A DNA stretch of 40,374 nucleotides from Roseateles chitinivorans (GCF_002761755.1 NZ_PEOG01000054.1:1-40374); one strand, 5' to 3'. Counted from the stretch's first letter, positions 7,886-19,150 are shown. Numbers and translations: made by a program. Notes: generated by a model from the letters alone, not told the origin.

Positions 7886-8671
7886 TCAGCCAAAGCGTCC
7901 GGTGATGTAGTCCTCGGTGTCCTTGCGCTTGGGCTTCATGAAGAGCTCCGCGGTCGGTCCGAATTCGATCAGGTCGCCCAGGTACATGTAGGCGGTGTAG
8001 TCCGAGCAGCGGGCGGCCTGCTGCATGTTGTGGGTCACGATCGCGACGGTGTAGTCGTGCTTGAGCTCATGGATGAGCTCCTCGATCTTGCCGGTCGAGA
8101 TCGGATCCAGCGCCGAGCAGGGCTCGTCCAGCAGCAGCACCTCCGGCTTGATCGCGATGCCGCGCGCGATGCACAGGCGCTGCTGCTGACCGCCGGAGAG
8201 ACCGGAACCGCTCTGGTTCAGCTTGTCCTTGACCTCGTTCCACAGCGCGGCCTTCTTCAGCGCCCACTCGACGCGCTCGTCCATCTCGACGCGCGACAGC
8301 GTCTCGAACAGGCGCACGCCGAAGGCGATGTTGTCGTAGATCGACATCGGGAACGGCGTCGGCTTCTGGAACACCATGCCGACCTTGGCGCGGATCAGCG
8401 ACACGTCTTCCTTGCTGGTCAGGATGTCCTCGCCGTCCAGCAGGATCTGGCCCTCGGCGCGCTGCTCCGGATAGAGCTCGAACATCCGGTTGAGCGTGCG
8501 CAGCAGCGTGGACTTGCCGCAGCCCGACGGCCCGATGAAGGCCGTCACCTTGTTCTCGGGGATGTCCAGGTTGATGTTCTTCAGCGCGTGGAAGCTGCCG
8601 TAGTAGAAGTTCAGGTTCTTCACCGAGAGCTTCGCCTTCTCGGTCACCGGCATGTCGACTTTGACGTCCAT
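7886..8671 (-). CDS. pstB: Phosphate ABC transporter ATP-binding protein PstB
   Basis: The cytoplasmic ATPase that drives the PstCA channel. It has Walker A 'GPSGCGKSTLLRTLN', Q-loop 'MVFQKPTPFPMSIYDN', ABC signature 'LSGGQQQRLCIARGI', Walker B 'VLLLDEPCSALDP' and switch His 'AIVTHNMQQAARCSDY', then the PstB-specific C terminus 'EDYITGRFG'. The start at 8671 (MDVKVDMPVTEK, 261 aa) is chosen because it gives the usual family length and a GAG-type site precedes it. The frame is open to another ATG at 8719 (277 aa, MLRRLTINESH) that could be used instead. It lies 72 bases after pstA in the minus-strand operon. Confidence 0.96.
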   Translation of the reverse strand: MDVKVDMPVTEKAKLSVKNLNFYYGSFHALKNINLDIPENKVTAFIGPSGCGKSTLLRTLNRMFELYPEQRAEGQILLDGEDILTSKEDVSLIRAKVGMVFQKPTPFPMSIYDNIAFGVRLFETLSRVEMDERVEWALKKAALWNEVKDKLNQSGSGLSGGQQQRLCIARGIAIKPEVLLLDEPCSALDPISTGKIEELIHELKHDYTVAIVTHNMQQAARCSDYTAYMYLGDLIEFGPTAELFMKPKRKDTEDYITGRFG

Positions 8672-8743
8672 GTTGTTTCTCGATTCGTGGGATTCGTTGA
8701 TCGTGAGACGCCGGAGCATTCGGCCCCGGCGGCATTCAGCCGG

Positions 8744-9604
8744 TCAATGCTTTTCCTTGAACAGCACGCGGGCGGCGATGTTGAGCAGCAGCACGCCGAT
8801 GGTGATGATGAAGACGCCGGCCCAGGCCAGCTTCTGCCAGTTCTCGTACGGGCTCATCGCGAACTTGAAGATGGTCACCGGCAGGCTGGCCATCGGGCTG
8901 CCCAGTGAGCTGGTCCAGAACTGGTTGGACAGCGCGGTGAAGAGCAGCGGCGCGGTCTCGCCCGAGATGCGCGCCAGCGCCAGCAGCACGCCGGTCACCA
9001 CGCCGGCGCGGGCCGCCTTCAGCGTGACGGTCAGGATGACCTTCCACTTCGGCGTGCCCAGCGCATAGGCCGCCTCGCGCAGCGCGTTGGGGATCAGGCT
9101 CAGCATGTTCTCGGTGGTGCGGATCACCACCGGGATCACGATCAGCGCCAGCGCCAGGATGCCGGCCAGCGCCGAGAACGACTTCATCCGCGTCACCACC
9201 ACCGTGTAGATGAACAGGCCCACCACGATCGACGGCGCCGACAGCAGGATGTCGTTGATGAAGCGCACGCTGGCACCGAGCCAGGTCTTCTGGCCGTACT
9301 CGGCGAGATAGACGCCGGCCAGCACGCCGATCGGCGTGCCGACGCAGGTGGCCAGGCCGACCATCAGCAGCGAACCGTAGATCGCGTTGGCCAGGCCGCC
9401 CTCTTCCGCCATCGGCGGCGGCGTCATCTGGGTGAAGGTGGCGATCGTCAGCCCGCCCACGCCCTGGATCAGCGTCTCCAGCAGGATCCAGATCAGCCAG
9501 ACCAGGCCGAAGCCCATCGCGGCCAGGGACAGCGTCAGCGCGATCTGGTTGACGCGCTTGCGCTTGTTGTACATCGCCAGGCGCTTGGCGTTGGTGGCGC
9601 TCAT
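8744..9604 (-). CDS. pstA: Phosphate ABC transporter permease PstA
   Basis: A 286-residue inner-membrane permease with six predicted helices that pairs with PstC to form the phosphate channel. The N terminus MSATNAKRLAMYNKRKRVNQ is cytoplasmic and basic. The conserved coupling (EAA-type) loop is 'ALREAAYALGTPKWKVILTVTL' (two pieces, residues about 185-206), followed by 'LLALARISGETAPLLFTAL'. The ATG overlaps the pstC stop by four bases (ATGA at 9601-9604), which fixes the start and implies translational coupling. The much longer open frame to 10177 is an artefact of high GC. Confidence 0.96.
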   Translation of the reverse strand: MSATNAKRLAMYNKRKRVNQIALTLSLAAMGFGLVWLIWILLETLIQGVGGLTIATFTQMTPPPMAEEGGLANAIYGSLLMVGLATCVGTPIGVLAGVYLAEYGQKTWLGASVRFINDILLSAPSIVVGLFIYTVVVTRMKSFSALAGILALALIVIPVVIRTTENMLSLIPNALREAAYALGTPKWKVILTVTLKAARAGVVTGVLLALARISGETAPLLFTALSNQFWTSSLGSPMASLPVTIFKFAMSPYENWQKLAWAGVFIITIGVLLLNIAARVLFKEKH

Positions 9605-10623
9605 GTGCGGGCTCCCTCGTTCTTCTTGAGCTTGTTGAGCAGGACCTTGGAGAACGCCAGCACCACGAAGGTGATGAAGAACAGCACCAGGCCCAGGTAG
9701 ATCAGCGAGGCCTGGTGCAGGCCGGCGCCGGCTTCGGCGAACTCGTTGGCCAGCGCCGAGGTGATGCTGTTGGCGGCCTCGAAGACCGACAGCGAGTTCA
9801 GCTGGTTCATGTTGCCGATCACGAAGGTGACCGCCATGGTCTCGCCCAGCGCGCGGCCCAGGCCCAGCATGATGCCGCCGACCACACCGGTCTTGGTGTA
9901 CGGCAGCACGACCTTCCAGACCACTTCCCAGGTCGTGGAGCCCAGGCCGTAGGCCGATTCCTTGAGCATCGCCGGCGTGACCTCGAAGACGTCGCGCATC
10001 ACCGAGGCGATGAACGGGATGATCATGATGGCCAGGATGATGCCGGCCGACAGGATGCCGATGCCCACCGGCGGGCCGGACACCAGCGCGCCCAGGTAGG
10101 GCACGCCGCCCAGCAGCGACTGCAGTGGCTGCTGCACATAGGTCGCCAGGATCGGGCCGAAGACCAGCAGGCCCCACATGCCGTAGACGATGGACGGGAC
10201 CGCGGCCAGCAGCTCGATCGCGATGCCCAGCGGGCGGCGCAGCCAGCCCGGGGCAAGTTCGGTGAGGAACAGCGCGATGCCGAAGCTCACCGGCACCGCG
10301 ATCAGCAGCGCGATGAGCGACGTCATCAGCGTGCCGTAGATCATCACCAGGCCGCCGAACTTCTCCTGCACCGGATCCCAGTCCGCGGTGATCAGGAAGT
10401 TCAGGCCGAACTGCTTGATCGCGGGCGCGGCCCCGACCAGCAGCGAGCCGATGATGCCCGCCAGCAGGGCCAGCGTGAGCCAGGCCGCGCCGTGCGTCAG
10501 CGCCGAGAACACGGTGTCGGCCCAGGGCGCGACGCGCCGGCGCTGCGGCGGACGGCCGTCAGGCTGGGCCCGCTCCTGGCCGCGATCTCGGTCGATGGAA
10601 TTGGCTGGAAGTATTGCGGCCAC
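9601..10623 (-). CDS. pstC: Phosphate ABC transporter permease PstC
   Basis: A 340-residue inner-membrane permease. A charged, Arg-rich N terminus of about 40 residues precedes the first helix. The family-typical 'QFGLNFLITADWDPVQEKFG' appears in two parts at about 70-90, and the EAA coupling loop 'MLKESAYGLGSTTWEVVWKVVLP' lies at about 220-242. Then comes 'GLGRALGETMAVTFVIGN', the conserved stretch containing residues implicated in phosphate passage in E. coli. It is separated from pstS by 87 bases containing a hairpin, and it overlaps pstA by four bases. Confidence 0.96.
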   Translation of the reverse strand: MAAILPANSIDRDRGQERAQPDGRPPQRRRVAPWADTVFSALTHGAAWLTLALLAGIIGSLLVGAAPAIKQFGLNFLITADWDPVQEKFGGLVMIYGTLMTSLIALLIAVPVSFGIALFLTELAPGWLRRPLGIAIELLAAVPSIVYGMWGLLVFGPILATYVQQPLQSLLGGVPYLGALVSGPPVGIGILSAGIILAIMIIPFIASVMRDVFEVTPAMLKESAYGLGSTTWEVVWKVVLPYTKTGVVGGIMLGLGRALGETMAVTFVIGNMNQLNSLSVFEAANSITSALANEFAEAGAGLHQASLIYLGLVLFFITFVVLAFSKVLLNKLKKNEGART

Positions 10624-10661
10624 GGGGCCTCCGCTGGGAGTGTCTGGAATTCTTGTGCGAA

Positions 10662-10693
10662 AGCCCGGTGGCCGCGACGCGGGTCACCGGGCT
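10662..10693 (-). terminator. Hairpin between pstS and pstC (attenuator/processing stem)
   Basis: AGCCCGGTG and CACCGGGCT form a 9-bp perfect stem (plus-strand 10662-10670 and 10685-10693). On the minus strand the stem starts 17 bases after the pstS stop and ends in TTTCG. Such a partial terminator or 3'-protecting stem would allow far more PstS than PstCAB, as the stoichiometry of ABC importers requires. The role is inferred; the stem is seen. Confidence 0.55.
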
Positions 10694-10710
10694 GTGTCGT
10701 CAGGCGAGGA

Positions 10711-11751
10711 TCACTTGAAGCTGACAGCCTTGCCCGAACCGTCCTTCACATGATCGGCCCACTGCTTGCGAACCAGCTCCTTGACGGCGGCCGGCAGCGG
10801 CACGTAGTCCAGTTCGTCGGCGGTCTTGTCGCCCTGGGTGTAGGCCCAGTCGAAGAACTTCAGCGCGGCGGCGGCCTGGGCCGGCTTGTCCTGGGCAGCG
10901 TGCATCAGGATGAAGGTGGCGCCGGTGATGGGCCAGCTGTCCTTGCCCGCCTGCTCGGTCAGCACCTGGTAGAACGATTCGTTCCACTTGGCACCGGCGG
11001 CAGCGGCCTTGAAGGCGTCGTCGCTCGGGCTGACGAAGTTGCCGGCGGCGTTCTTCATCAGCACGTAGGTCATCTTGTTCTGCTTGGCATAGGCGTACTC
11101 GACGTAGCCGATCGAGTTCGGCAGGCGCGTCACGAAGGCCGACACGCCCTCGTTGCCCTTGCCGCCTGCGCCGGTGGGCCAGTTCACCGCCGTGCCTTCA
11201 CCGACCTTGGCCTTCCACTCGGCGTTCACCTTGGACAGGTAGTTGGTGAACAGGAAGCTGGTGCCCGAACCGTCGGCGCGGCGAACCACGGCGATGGCGG
11301 CGTCCGGCAGCGCCACGCCCGGGTTGAGGGCGGCGATGGCGGGGTCGTTCCACTTGGTGACCTTGCCCAGGTAGATATCGCCCAGGATCTGGCCGTTGAG
11401 CTTCAGTTGACCGGGGTTGATGCCCTTGACGTTGATGACCGGCACGACGCCGCCGATCACGGTCGGGAACTGCACCAGGCCGTCCTTGGCCAGTTGCTCG
11501 TCCTTCAGGGGGGCGTCGGAGGCGCCGAAATCGACGGTCTTGGCCTGGATCTGCTTGATGCCGGCACCGGAACCCACCGACTGATAGTTGATGCGGACGC
11601 CGGTGGCCTTGTTGTAGGCGTCGGCCCACTTGGCGTACACGGGAGCCGGGAAGGAGGCACCCGCGCCGGTCACCTCTTGAGCATGGGCCGCGGAGAACAT
11701 CGCGGCGCAAGCGGCGAACAGCAGGCCAGCACGCAGTTGATTCATGGTCAT
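10711..11751 (-). CDS. pstS: Periplasmic phosphate-binding protein PstS
   Basis: A 346-residue exported protein. The signal peptide is residues 1-24 (hydrophobic 'LRAGLLFAACAAMFSAAHA', likely AxA cleavage before QEVTGAG). The mature N terminus 'VTGAGASFPAPVYAKWADAY' is the PstS hallmark. Phosphate-contacting loops are visible as 'GSGAGIKQI', 'DFGASDAPL' and 'RRADGSGTSFLF'. It captures phosphate for PstCAB. It is the first gene of the minus-strand operon and lies directly behind a triple PhoB-type direct repeat at 11794-11823, so phosphate-starvation induction is expected. A second in-frame ATG (MNQLRAG) occurs two codons downstream of the chosen start. Confidence 0.97.
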   Translation of the reverse strand: MTMNQLRAGLLFAACAAMFSAAHAQEVTGAGASFPAPVYAKWADAYNKATGVRINYQSVGSGAGIKQIQAKTVDFGASDAPLKDEQLAKDGLVQFPTVIGGVVPVINVKGINPGQLKLNGQILGDIYLGKVTKWNDPAIAALNPGVALPDAAIAVVRRADGSGTSFLFTNYLSKVNAEWKAKVGEGTAVNWPTGAGGKGNEGVSAFVTRLPNSIGYVEYAYAKQNKMTYVLMKNAAGNFVSPSDDAFKAAAAGAKWNESFYQVLTEQAGKDSWPITGATFILMHAAQDKPAQAAAALKFFDWAYTQGDKTADELDYVPLPAAVKELVRKQWADHVKDGSGKAVSFK

Positions 11752-11793
11752 TCAGTCCTATCGCTTGGGTTGGTTGGCGAACGGAGCGGATGC

Positions 11794-11823
11794 TATGACC
11801 TCAATGTGACACATCCGTGACGC
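11794..11823 (-). promoter_or_regulatory. Pho box, three half-sites in 11-bp phase, facing pstS
   Basis: On the minus strand CGTCA (11822-11818), TGTCA (11811-11807) and GGTCA (11800-11796) recur exactly every 11 bases with A/T-richer spacers. This is the known PhoB binding pattern (CTGTCAT-N4 direct repeats). It lies about 45 bases before the pstS start. Confidence 0.85.
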
Positions 11824-11901
11824 CGGGCCGGAGCCGGAAAAATCTCGTTACGGAGAGCGCCCCAGAGGAGAACCGGCGCTCCGGGCACGGGGTCCGAGCC
11901 A

Positions 11902-11930
11902 TTGTCATATTCGATTCACCCCGCTGTCAT
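11902..11930 (+). promoter_or_regulatory. Second Pho box, three half-sites in 11-bp phase, facing away from pstS
   Basis: On the plus strand TGTCA (11903-11907), ATTCA (11914-11918) and TGTCA (11925-11929) recur every 11 bases; the outer two sit in TTGTCAT and CTGTCAT. The orientation is opposite to the pstS box and points into a gene-free plus-strand segment. A -10-like AATAAC (11960-11965) follows after a CCCCGGC/GCCGGGG inverted repeat (11938-11957). Confidence 0.75.
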
Positions 11931-11971
11931 CTTCGGTCCCCGGCCTGCAGCGCCGGGGAAATAACCCTTTC

Positions 11972-12105
11972 GAGGACGAAGTCGGGCCTCCGCGGGCGGA
12001 CGAATCAAAGGTGTTTCCTGGCTGCCAAGGCTACGAGGAGCCGCATTCGAAGCGACCCACCAATGCGACTAGGGCCGCCGGCGCTCCCGCGCCGGCGGCC
12101 CTTTT
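11972..12105 (+). ncRNA. Candidate PhoB-dependent small RNA between pstS and glmM
   Basis: Proposed from context only. A plus-strand Pho box triplet (11902-11930) and a -10-like AATAAC (11960-11965) are followed after about 110 bases by a strong plus-strand intrinsic terminator (12072-12105). No open frame with a ribosome binding site and ordinary coding character fits between them. The start near 11972 is an estimate from the -10-like element. Both flanking genes (pstS, glmM) lie on the other strand, so neither would need a plus-strand promoter or a plus-strand terminator here. The function would be phosphate-starvation regulation; targets are unknown. Confidence 0.45.
12072..12105 (+). terminator. 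Strong plus-strand intrinsic terminator
   Basis: GGGCCGCCGGCGC (12072-12084), loop TCCC, GCGCCGGCGGCCC (12089-12101): a perfect 13-bp stem followed by TTTT (12102-12105). Read on the minus strand (after glmM) the stem is followed by TAGTCGC, so the U-tract supports the plus direction, although it could also stop glmM transcripts. Confidence 0.8.
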
Positions 12106-12156
12106 CACGCTCCGAACTCGTCCGGAGCAGTTCGCATCACTCGCGCGCTGCGTGCT

Positions 12157-13491
12157 TCAACCGCGAATGGCGTCGGCCAGACGTTCCGCGCAACGCTGGG
12201 CGAGCCCGGCGTCGCTGGCCTCGACCATCACGCGCAGCAGCGGCTCGGTGCCTGACTTGCGGATCAGCACGCGCCCGCGATCGCCCAGTTCAGCCATGAC
12301 CTCCGCCTCGGTGCGGGCGAGCGCCGGATTGCTCTTCCAATCCTGCTGGTCGGCTTGAAGGCGGACATTGATCAGCGTTTGCGGGAACAGGGAGACGCCT
12401 TCCAGCAGGTCGACGAGGCGACGACCGCCGCGGCAGACCGCTTCCAGCACCAGCAGGCTGCTGACGATCCCGTCGCCCGTCGTGTGACGGTCCAGCGCCA
12501 GCAGGTGACCGGAGCCCTCCCCGCCAAGCTGCCAGCCTCGGGCCGCCAGTTCCTCGAGCACGTAGCGGTCGCCCACCTTGGCGCGCACGAACTCAACGTC
12601 CCGCTGGCGCAGCGCCAATTCGACCGCCATGTTGGTCATCAGCGTCCCGACGGCGCCCGCGACACGCTCGCCGCGCGCCAGACGATCCGCCACCATCACG
12701 TAAAGCAGCTCATCGCCGTTGTACAGGCGGCCATCGCCGTCGACCATCTGGAGGCGGTCGGCGTCGCCGTCCAGCGCGATGCCGTAATCGGCCTTGTGTT
12801 CCTTCACCGCCGCGACCAGGGCGTCCGGCGCCGTGGCGCCGACCTTGTCGTTGATGTTGTAGCCGTCCGGCTTGTTGCCGATGGCGATCACTTCCGCACC
12901 CAGTTCGTGGAACACGGACGGCGCGACCTGATAGGCGGCGCCATGCGCGGCGTCGACCACCAGCTTCATGCCCCGCAGGCTGAGGTCACTGCTGAAGCTG
13001 GCCTTGCAGAACTCGATGTAGCGGCCCTGCGCGTCGTCGAGGCGGCGCGCCCGGCCGAGGCTGGCGGAGTCCACCCAGACCGGCGGCTCGTCCAGCACGG
13101 CTTCCACGTCGAGTTCCCAGGCATCGGGCAGTTTCTCGCCCTTGGAGGAGAAGAACTTGATGCCGTTGTCGGCGAAGGGGTTGTGGGAGGCGGAAATGAC
13201 CACGCCCAGGTGCTGGCGCAGCGCCCGGGTCAGGTAAGCGACGCCCGGCGTCGGCAAGGGGCCGGTCAGCAGGACGTTGACGCCGGCTGAGGCGAAGCCC
13301 GCTTCGAGTGCCGATTCGAGCATGTAGCCGGAGATGCGGGTGTCCTTGCCGATCATGACACTGGGCTTGCCGTAGCTGCGCTTGAGCACCCGGCCCACCG
13401 CATGCCCCAGCCGCAGCATGAAGTCAGGCGTGATGGGCGTACGGCCCACGGTCCCGCGGATGCCGTCGGTCCCGAAATACTTGCGGCTCAT
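12157..13491 (-). CDS. glmM: Phosphoglucosamine mutase GlmM
   Basis: A 444-residue alpha-D-phosphohexomutase that converts glucosamine-6-phosphate to glucosamine-1-phosphate for peptidoglycan and LPS synthesis. It begins 'MSRKYFGTDGIRGTVG'. The phosphoserine loop is 'VISASHNPFADNGIKFF' (active Ser about residue 103), the Mg-binding loop 'ALDGDADRLQMVD', the sugar loop 'GGEGSGHLLAL', and the phosphate-binding loop near the C terminus 'IRKSGTEPLLRVMVE'. The start at 13491 is chosen for the family N terminus and a perfect AGGAGG eight bases before it; the frame is open much further upstream. It lies 137 bases downstream of folP, as in many proteobacteria. Confidence 0.97.
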   Translation of the reverse strand: MSRKYFGTDGIRGTVGRTPITPDFMLRLGHAVGRVLKRSYGKPSVMIGKDTRISGYMLESALEAGFASAGVNVLLTGPLPTPGVAYLTRALRQHLGVVISASHNPFADNGIKFFSSKGEKLPDAWELDVEAVLDEPPVWVDSASLGRARRLDDAQGRYIEFCKASFSSDLSLRGMKLVVDAAHGAAYQVAPSVFHELGAEVIAIGNKPDGYNINDKVGATAPDALVAAVKEHKADYGIALDGDADRLQMVDGDGRLYNGDELLYVMVADRLARGERVAGAVGTLMTNMAVELALRQRDVEFVRAKVGDRYVLEELAARGWQLGGEGSGHLLALDRHTTGDGIVSSLLVLEAVCRGGRRLVDLLEGVSLFPQTLINVRLQADQQDWKSNPALARTEAEVMAELGDRGRVLIRKSGTEPLLRVMVEASDAGLAQRCAERLADAIRG

Positions 13492-13628
13492 TGAAGCAAC
13501 CTCCTGAGACTTCTCGATCTTGAATCCGCGGATTGTCGCCGAAGCCGGATCGAGCACTCCTCGCCCAGGATGGGGCCCCGCGATCGGGGGAGGCGGCCGG
13601 GAGGGACGCTCGGAAGTGAAGCAGCCCG

Positions 13629-14477
13629 TCAGCCTTGCGGTGCGCCGAATGCCTGCCAGACCTTGAGCGCGTCGACGGTGGCGCCGACATCGTGAACGCG
13701 CACGATCCGCGCGCCCAGCACCACCGACGCCAGCGCCGCGCCGATGCTGGCCGGCAGGCGTTCGTCGACGGCGCGGCCCGTCACCGCACCCAGGGTCGAC
13801 TTGCGTGACCATCCCACCAACAGCGGCCGTCCCAGCGCCAGCAGTTCGCGCTGCCGGCGCTGCAGCGCCAGGTTCTGGTCGACCGTCTTGGCGAACCCAT
13901 AGCCGGGATCGAGCGTGATCCGCTCCGCCGCCACGCCGCACTCGACCAAGTGCCGCATCCGCTCGTCGAGGAAATCGGAGACCTCGGTCACGACATCGGC
14001 GTAATCGGTCAACTGCTGCATGCCGGCAGGCTCGCCCCGCATGTGCATCAGGCAGATGCCGGCGCTGCCGTGTTCCGCGAGCAGCGCATCGGCGCCCTCA
14101 TCCCGCAAGGCCTGCACGTCATTGATGATGTCGACGCCCAGGTCCAGGGCCCGCCGCATCACCTCGGTCTTGCAGGTATCGACCGACACCGGAACGCCGA
14201 AATTCAGGGCAGCCCGCATGACCGGCTCGAGGCGACGCCACTCCTCGTCGGCATCGAGCCGGACGGCGCCAGGGCGGGTCGATTCGCCGCCCAGGTCCAG
14301 GATGTCGACGCCCTCGCCCAGCAGCCGCTCGCAGAAGTCGATCGCCTTGGCGGCGTCGGCATGCCGGCCGCCGTCCGAGAACGAATCGGGCGTCACATTC
14401 ACGATGCCCATCACCAGGGGGCGCTCCGTCAGGTCGAGATCGAAGCGGGTGGTTTTCCAGATCGAGGCAGCAGTCAT
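13629..14477 (-). CDS. folP: Dihydropteroate synthase
   Basis: A 282-residue TIM-barrel enzyme that joins para-aminobenzoate to dihydropterin pyrophosphate in folate synthesis and is the sulfonamide target. The pterin signature is 'VMGIVNVTPDSFSDGG' (residues about 22-37), and the second signature is 'DILDLGGESTRPGA' (about 57-70). Also seen are 'VSVDTCKTEVMRRAL', 'INDVQAL', the late 'LVGWSRKSTLG' and the C-terminal 'RVHDVGATVDAL'. The start at 14477 (MTAASIWKTTRF) gives the standard length; an upstream in-frame ATG at 14585 would add an Arg-rich, non-conserved extension. It lies in the ftsH-folP-glmM order, behind a terminator. Confidence 0.96.
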   Translation of the reverse strand: MTAASIWKTTRFDLDLTERPLVMGIVNVTPDSFSDGGRHADAAKAIDFCERLLGEGVDILDLGGESTRPGAVRLDADEEWRRLEPVMRAALNFGVPVSVDTCKTEVMRRALDLGVDIINDVQALRDEGADALLAEHGSAGICLMHMRGEPAGMQQLTDYADVVTEVSDFLDERMRHLVECGVAAERITLDPGYGFAKTVDQNLALQRRQRELLALGRPLLVGWSRKSTLGAVTGRAVDERLPASIGAALASVVLGARIVRVHDVGATVDALKVWQAFGAPQG

Positions 14478-14611
14478 GGGCGGCAGGGCATCGAGCGCGC
14501 GGCGGCACGCTAGATCGCGCTGGGGACTGCCACGCCAAGCGGACAGTATGACGGAAGCCGCGACCGCCCGGCGTGAGCACCGCATCCGGCGATGCTCCGG
14601 ACCAAAAGCAG

Positions 14612-14637
14612 AAAGGCCGGTCTGACGACCGGCCTTT
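14612..14637. terminator. Bidirectional-looking intrinsic terminator after ftsH
   Basis: AAAGGCCGGTC (14612-14622), loop TGAC, GACCGGCCTTT (14627-14637): a perfect 11-bp stem with T-runs on both strands. It lies 57 bases beyond the ftsH stop on the minus strand, so it separates ftsH from folP. Confidence 0.85.
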
Positions 14638-14694
14638 CAAAGGTGTTGCCCCTTGAGGCCCTTTTTTGGCCTCTTGGGAGTTGCTCGCCGACGA

Positions 14695-16599
<1,905 letters not shown>

Positions 16600-16666
16600 C
16601 GCGACTCCTTTGTCATTCCATCACCGCCGCCCACCGATACTGCCTCGGGCAGCGGACTTTCACGGC

Positions 16667-16694
16667 ATATGGGGCGGATTCTAGGCCAGTCAAG
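16667..16694 (-). promoter_or_regulatory. Sigma-32 (RpoH)-like promoter for ftsH
   Basis: On the minus strand CTTGACT (16694-16688), a 13-base spacer and CCCCATAT (16674-16667) match the known heat-shock consensus (CTTGAAA, N11-16, CCCCATNT). They sit 68 bases before the ftsH start. The -35 lies inside an 11-bp stem, CCAGTCAAGTC (16686-16696)/GACTTGATTGG (16701-16711). ftsH is an RpoH target in E. coli; use here is inferred. Confidence 0.6.
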
Positions 16695-16840
16695 TCCCAC
16701 GACTTGATTGGCATTCCCACACGCCACGATAGATATTGCCACGCCCACCTCCAGGCAAGCGCCCGAAGCGGCCCCGACTTTGACGCTTGATCGCGGCTTC
16801 AGCCAAAACCGAACCGGCTCGCCCGGGCGCCTTCGCCGGA

Positions 16841-17515
16841 TCAGCTCTTCTTCAGCCCGATGCCGACCAGGAAGTTTTCGGCGGATTTGTCCCGGGAGGC
16901 TTTCGGCTTGGCGGTTTTCACGCGCTTGAACTGCGCCCGGAAAGCCTGCACCAGTTGGTCATACCCGCTGCCGTGGAAGACCTTGGCCACCAGCGCGCCT
17001 TCCGGCTTCAGGTGCTGCTGGGAGAAATCCAGCGCCAGCTCGATCAGGTGTTCCATCCGCGCGGCATCGGTGCTTTCGATGCCCGACAGGTTGGGCGCCA
17101 TGTCCGACACCACCAGATCCACCTTCGCGCCGCCCAGCGTCGCCTCCAGCTGCGCCAGCACTTCCTGTTCCCGGAAGTCGCCCTGGAGGAACTCCACGCC
17201 TTCGATCGGTTCGAAGTCCAGCAGGTCGAGCGCGATGATGCGGCCGTTGAGCGCGCCCACCGCCGCACCGCCGGCGCCCGCCTCCTTGGGCGCGAAGCGT
17301 CGGCGGAGGTACTGGCTCCAGGCCCCGGGCGACGCTCCCAGGTCGACCACCACCTGTCCGGGTCGGATCAGCTGGAATTCCTCGTCGATCTCCTTGAGCT
17401 TGTAGGCGGCGCGCGACCGGTAGCCCTCCTTCTGGGCCAACTTCACGTAGGGATCATTGACATGGTTGTTCAACCACGCCTTGTTCACCTTCTTGCTTTT
17501 CGTATCGACTTTCAT
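16841..17515 (-). CDS. rlmE: 23S rRNA (uridine-2'-O)-methyltransferase RlmE (FtsJ/RrmJ)
   Basis: A 224-residue SAM-dependent enzyme that methylates the ribose of U2552 in the A-loop of 23S rRNA, a late 50S assembly step. The N terminus 'KAWLNNHVNDPYVKLAQKEG' (two parts) and 'GYRSRAAYKLKEIDEEF' supply the catalytic Lys. Motif I is 'VVVDLGASPGAWSQYL'. The catalytic Asp is in 'DLVVSDMAPNLSG', the second Lys in 'ALVAKVFHGSG', and the Glu in 'SAENFLVGIG'. The full K-D-K-E tetrad is therefore visible. In related genomes yhbY usually lies divergently upstream; here the upstream neighbour is the T3SS region instead. Confidence 0.96.
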   Translation of the reverse strand: MKVDTKSKKVNKAWLNNHVNDPYVKLAQKEGYRSRAAYKLKEIDEEFQLIRPGQVVVDLGASPGAWSQYLRRRFAPKEAGAGGAAVGALNGRIIALDLLDFEPIEGVEFLQGDFREQEVLAQLEATLGGAKVDLVVSDMAPNLSGIESTDAARMEHLIELALDFSQQHLKPEGALVAKVFHGSGYDQLVQAFRAQFKRVKTAKPKASRDKSAENFLVGIGLKKS

Positions 17516-17666
17516 GGCACGGATCAGGCTTCTTCGCGCGAATGCCGGCCCGTTCGGGGCCAGAAAGGCATCAGGCAGGATCGCCTCGGCGCAGGCCGCA
17601 CCATATCACCTCATATATATGCATGGATTGCATGGGCCAGCCAGACGCATGCCCATCGCGCCGGGA

Positions 17667-19004
<1,338 letters not shown>

Positions 19005-19043
19005 GGGCGGTTCCTGTGCAAAGGCATGGGGGATTCACCCTTG

Positions 19044-19105
19044 ACTCTCGGGACCGGACCCGGGCGACGGTCGACACCCGCCGAACCGCCGTGCGGCGAA
19101 GCGAA
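19044..19105 (-). promoter_or_regulatory. PIP box and -10 for the HrpW-like gene at 17667
   Basis: On the minus strand TTCGC (19105-19101)-N15-TTCGG (19085-19081), then after 31 bases GAGAGT (19049-19044), close to the YANNNT -10 of HrpX/HrpB-type promoters. The predicted transcript start lies about 30 bases before the ATG at 19004. Confidence 0.8.
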
Positions 19106-19150
19106 GACATCGCCGCCCACCCCGGCATCCGCCCGTCGCGCCGGCGCCCC

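Noticed and set aside
14657..14675. GAGGCC/GGCCTC stem around a T-run downstream of ftsH.
   Set aside because: Only six pairs around the T-run itself; the adjacent 11-bp stem at 14612-14637 is a far better terminator.
17533..17557. A further PIP-type match (TTCGC-N15-TTCGG) on the plus strand near the rlmE start.
   Set aside because: It points toward the 3' end of the minus-strand harpin gene, has no YANNNT hexamer at the expected distance and no plus-strand gene behind it. About one chance match is expected in a GC-rich window of this size.
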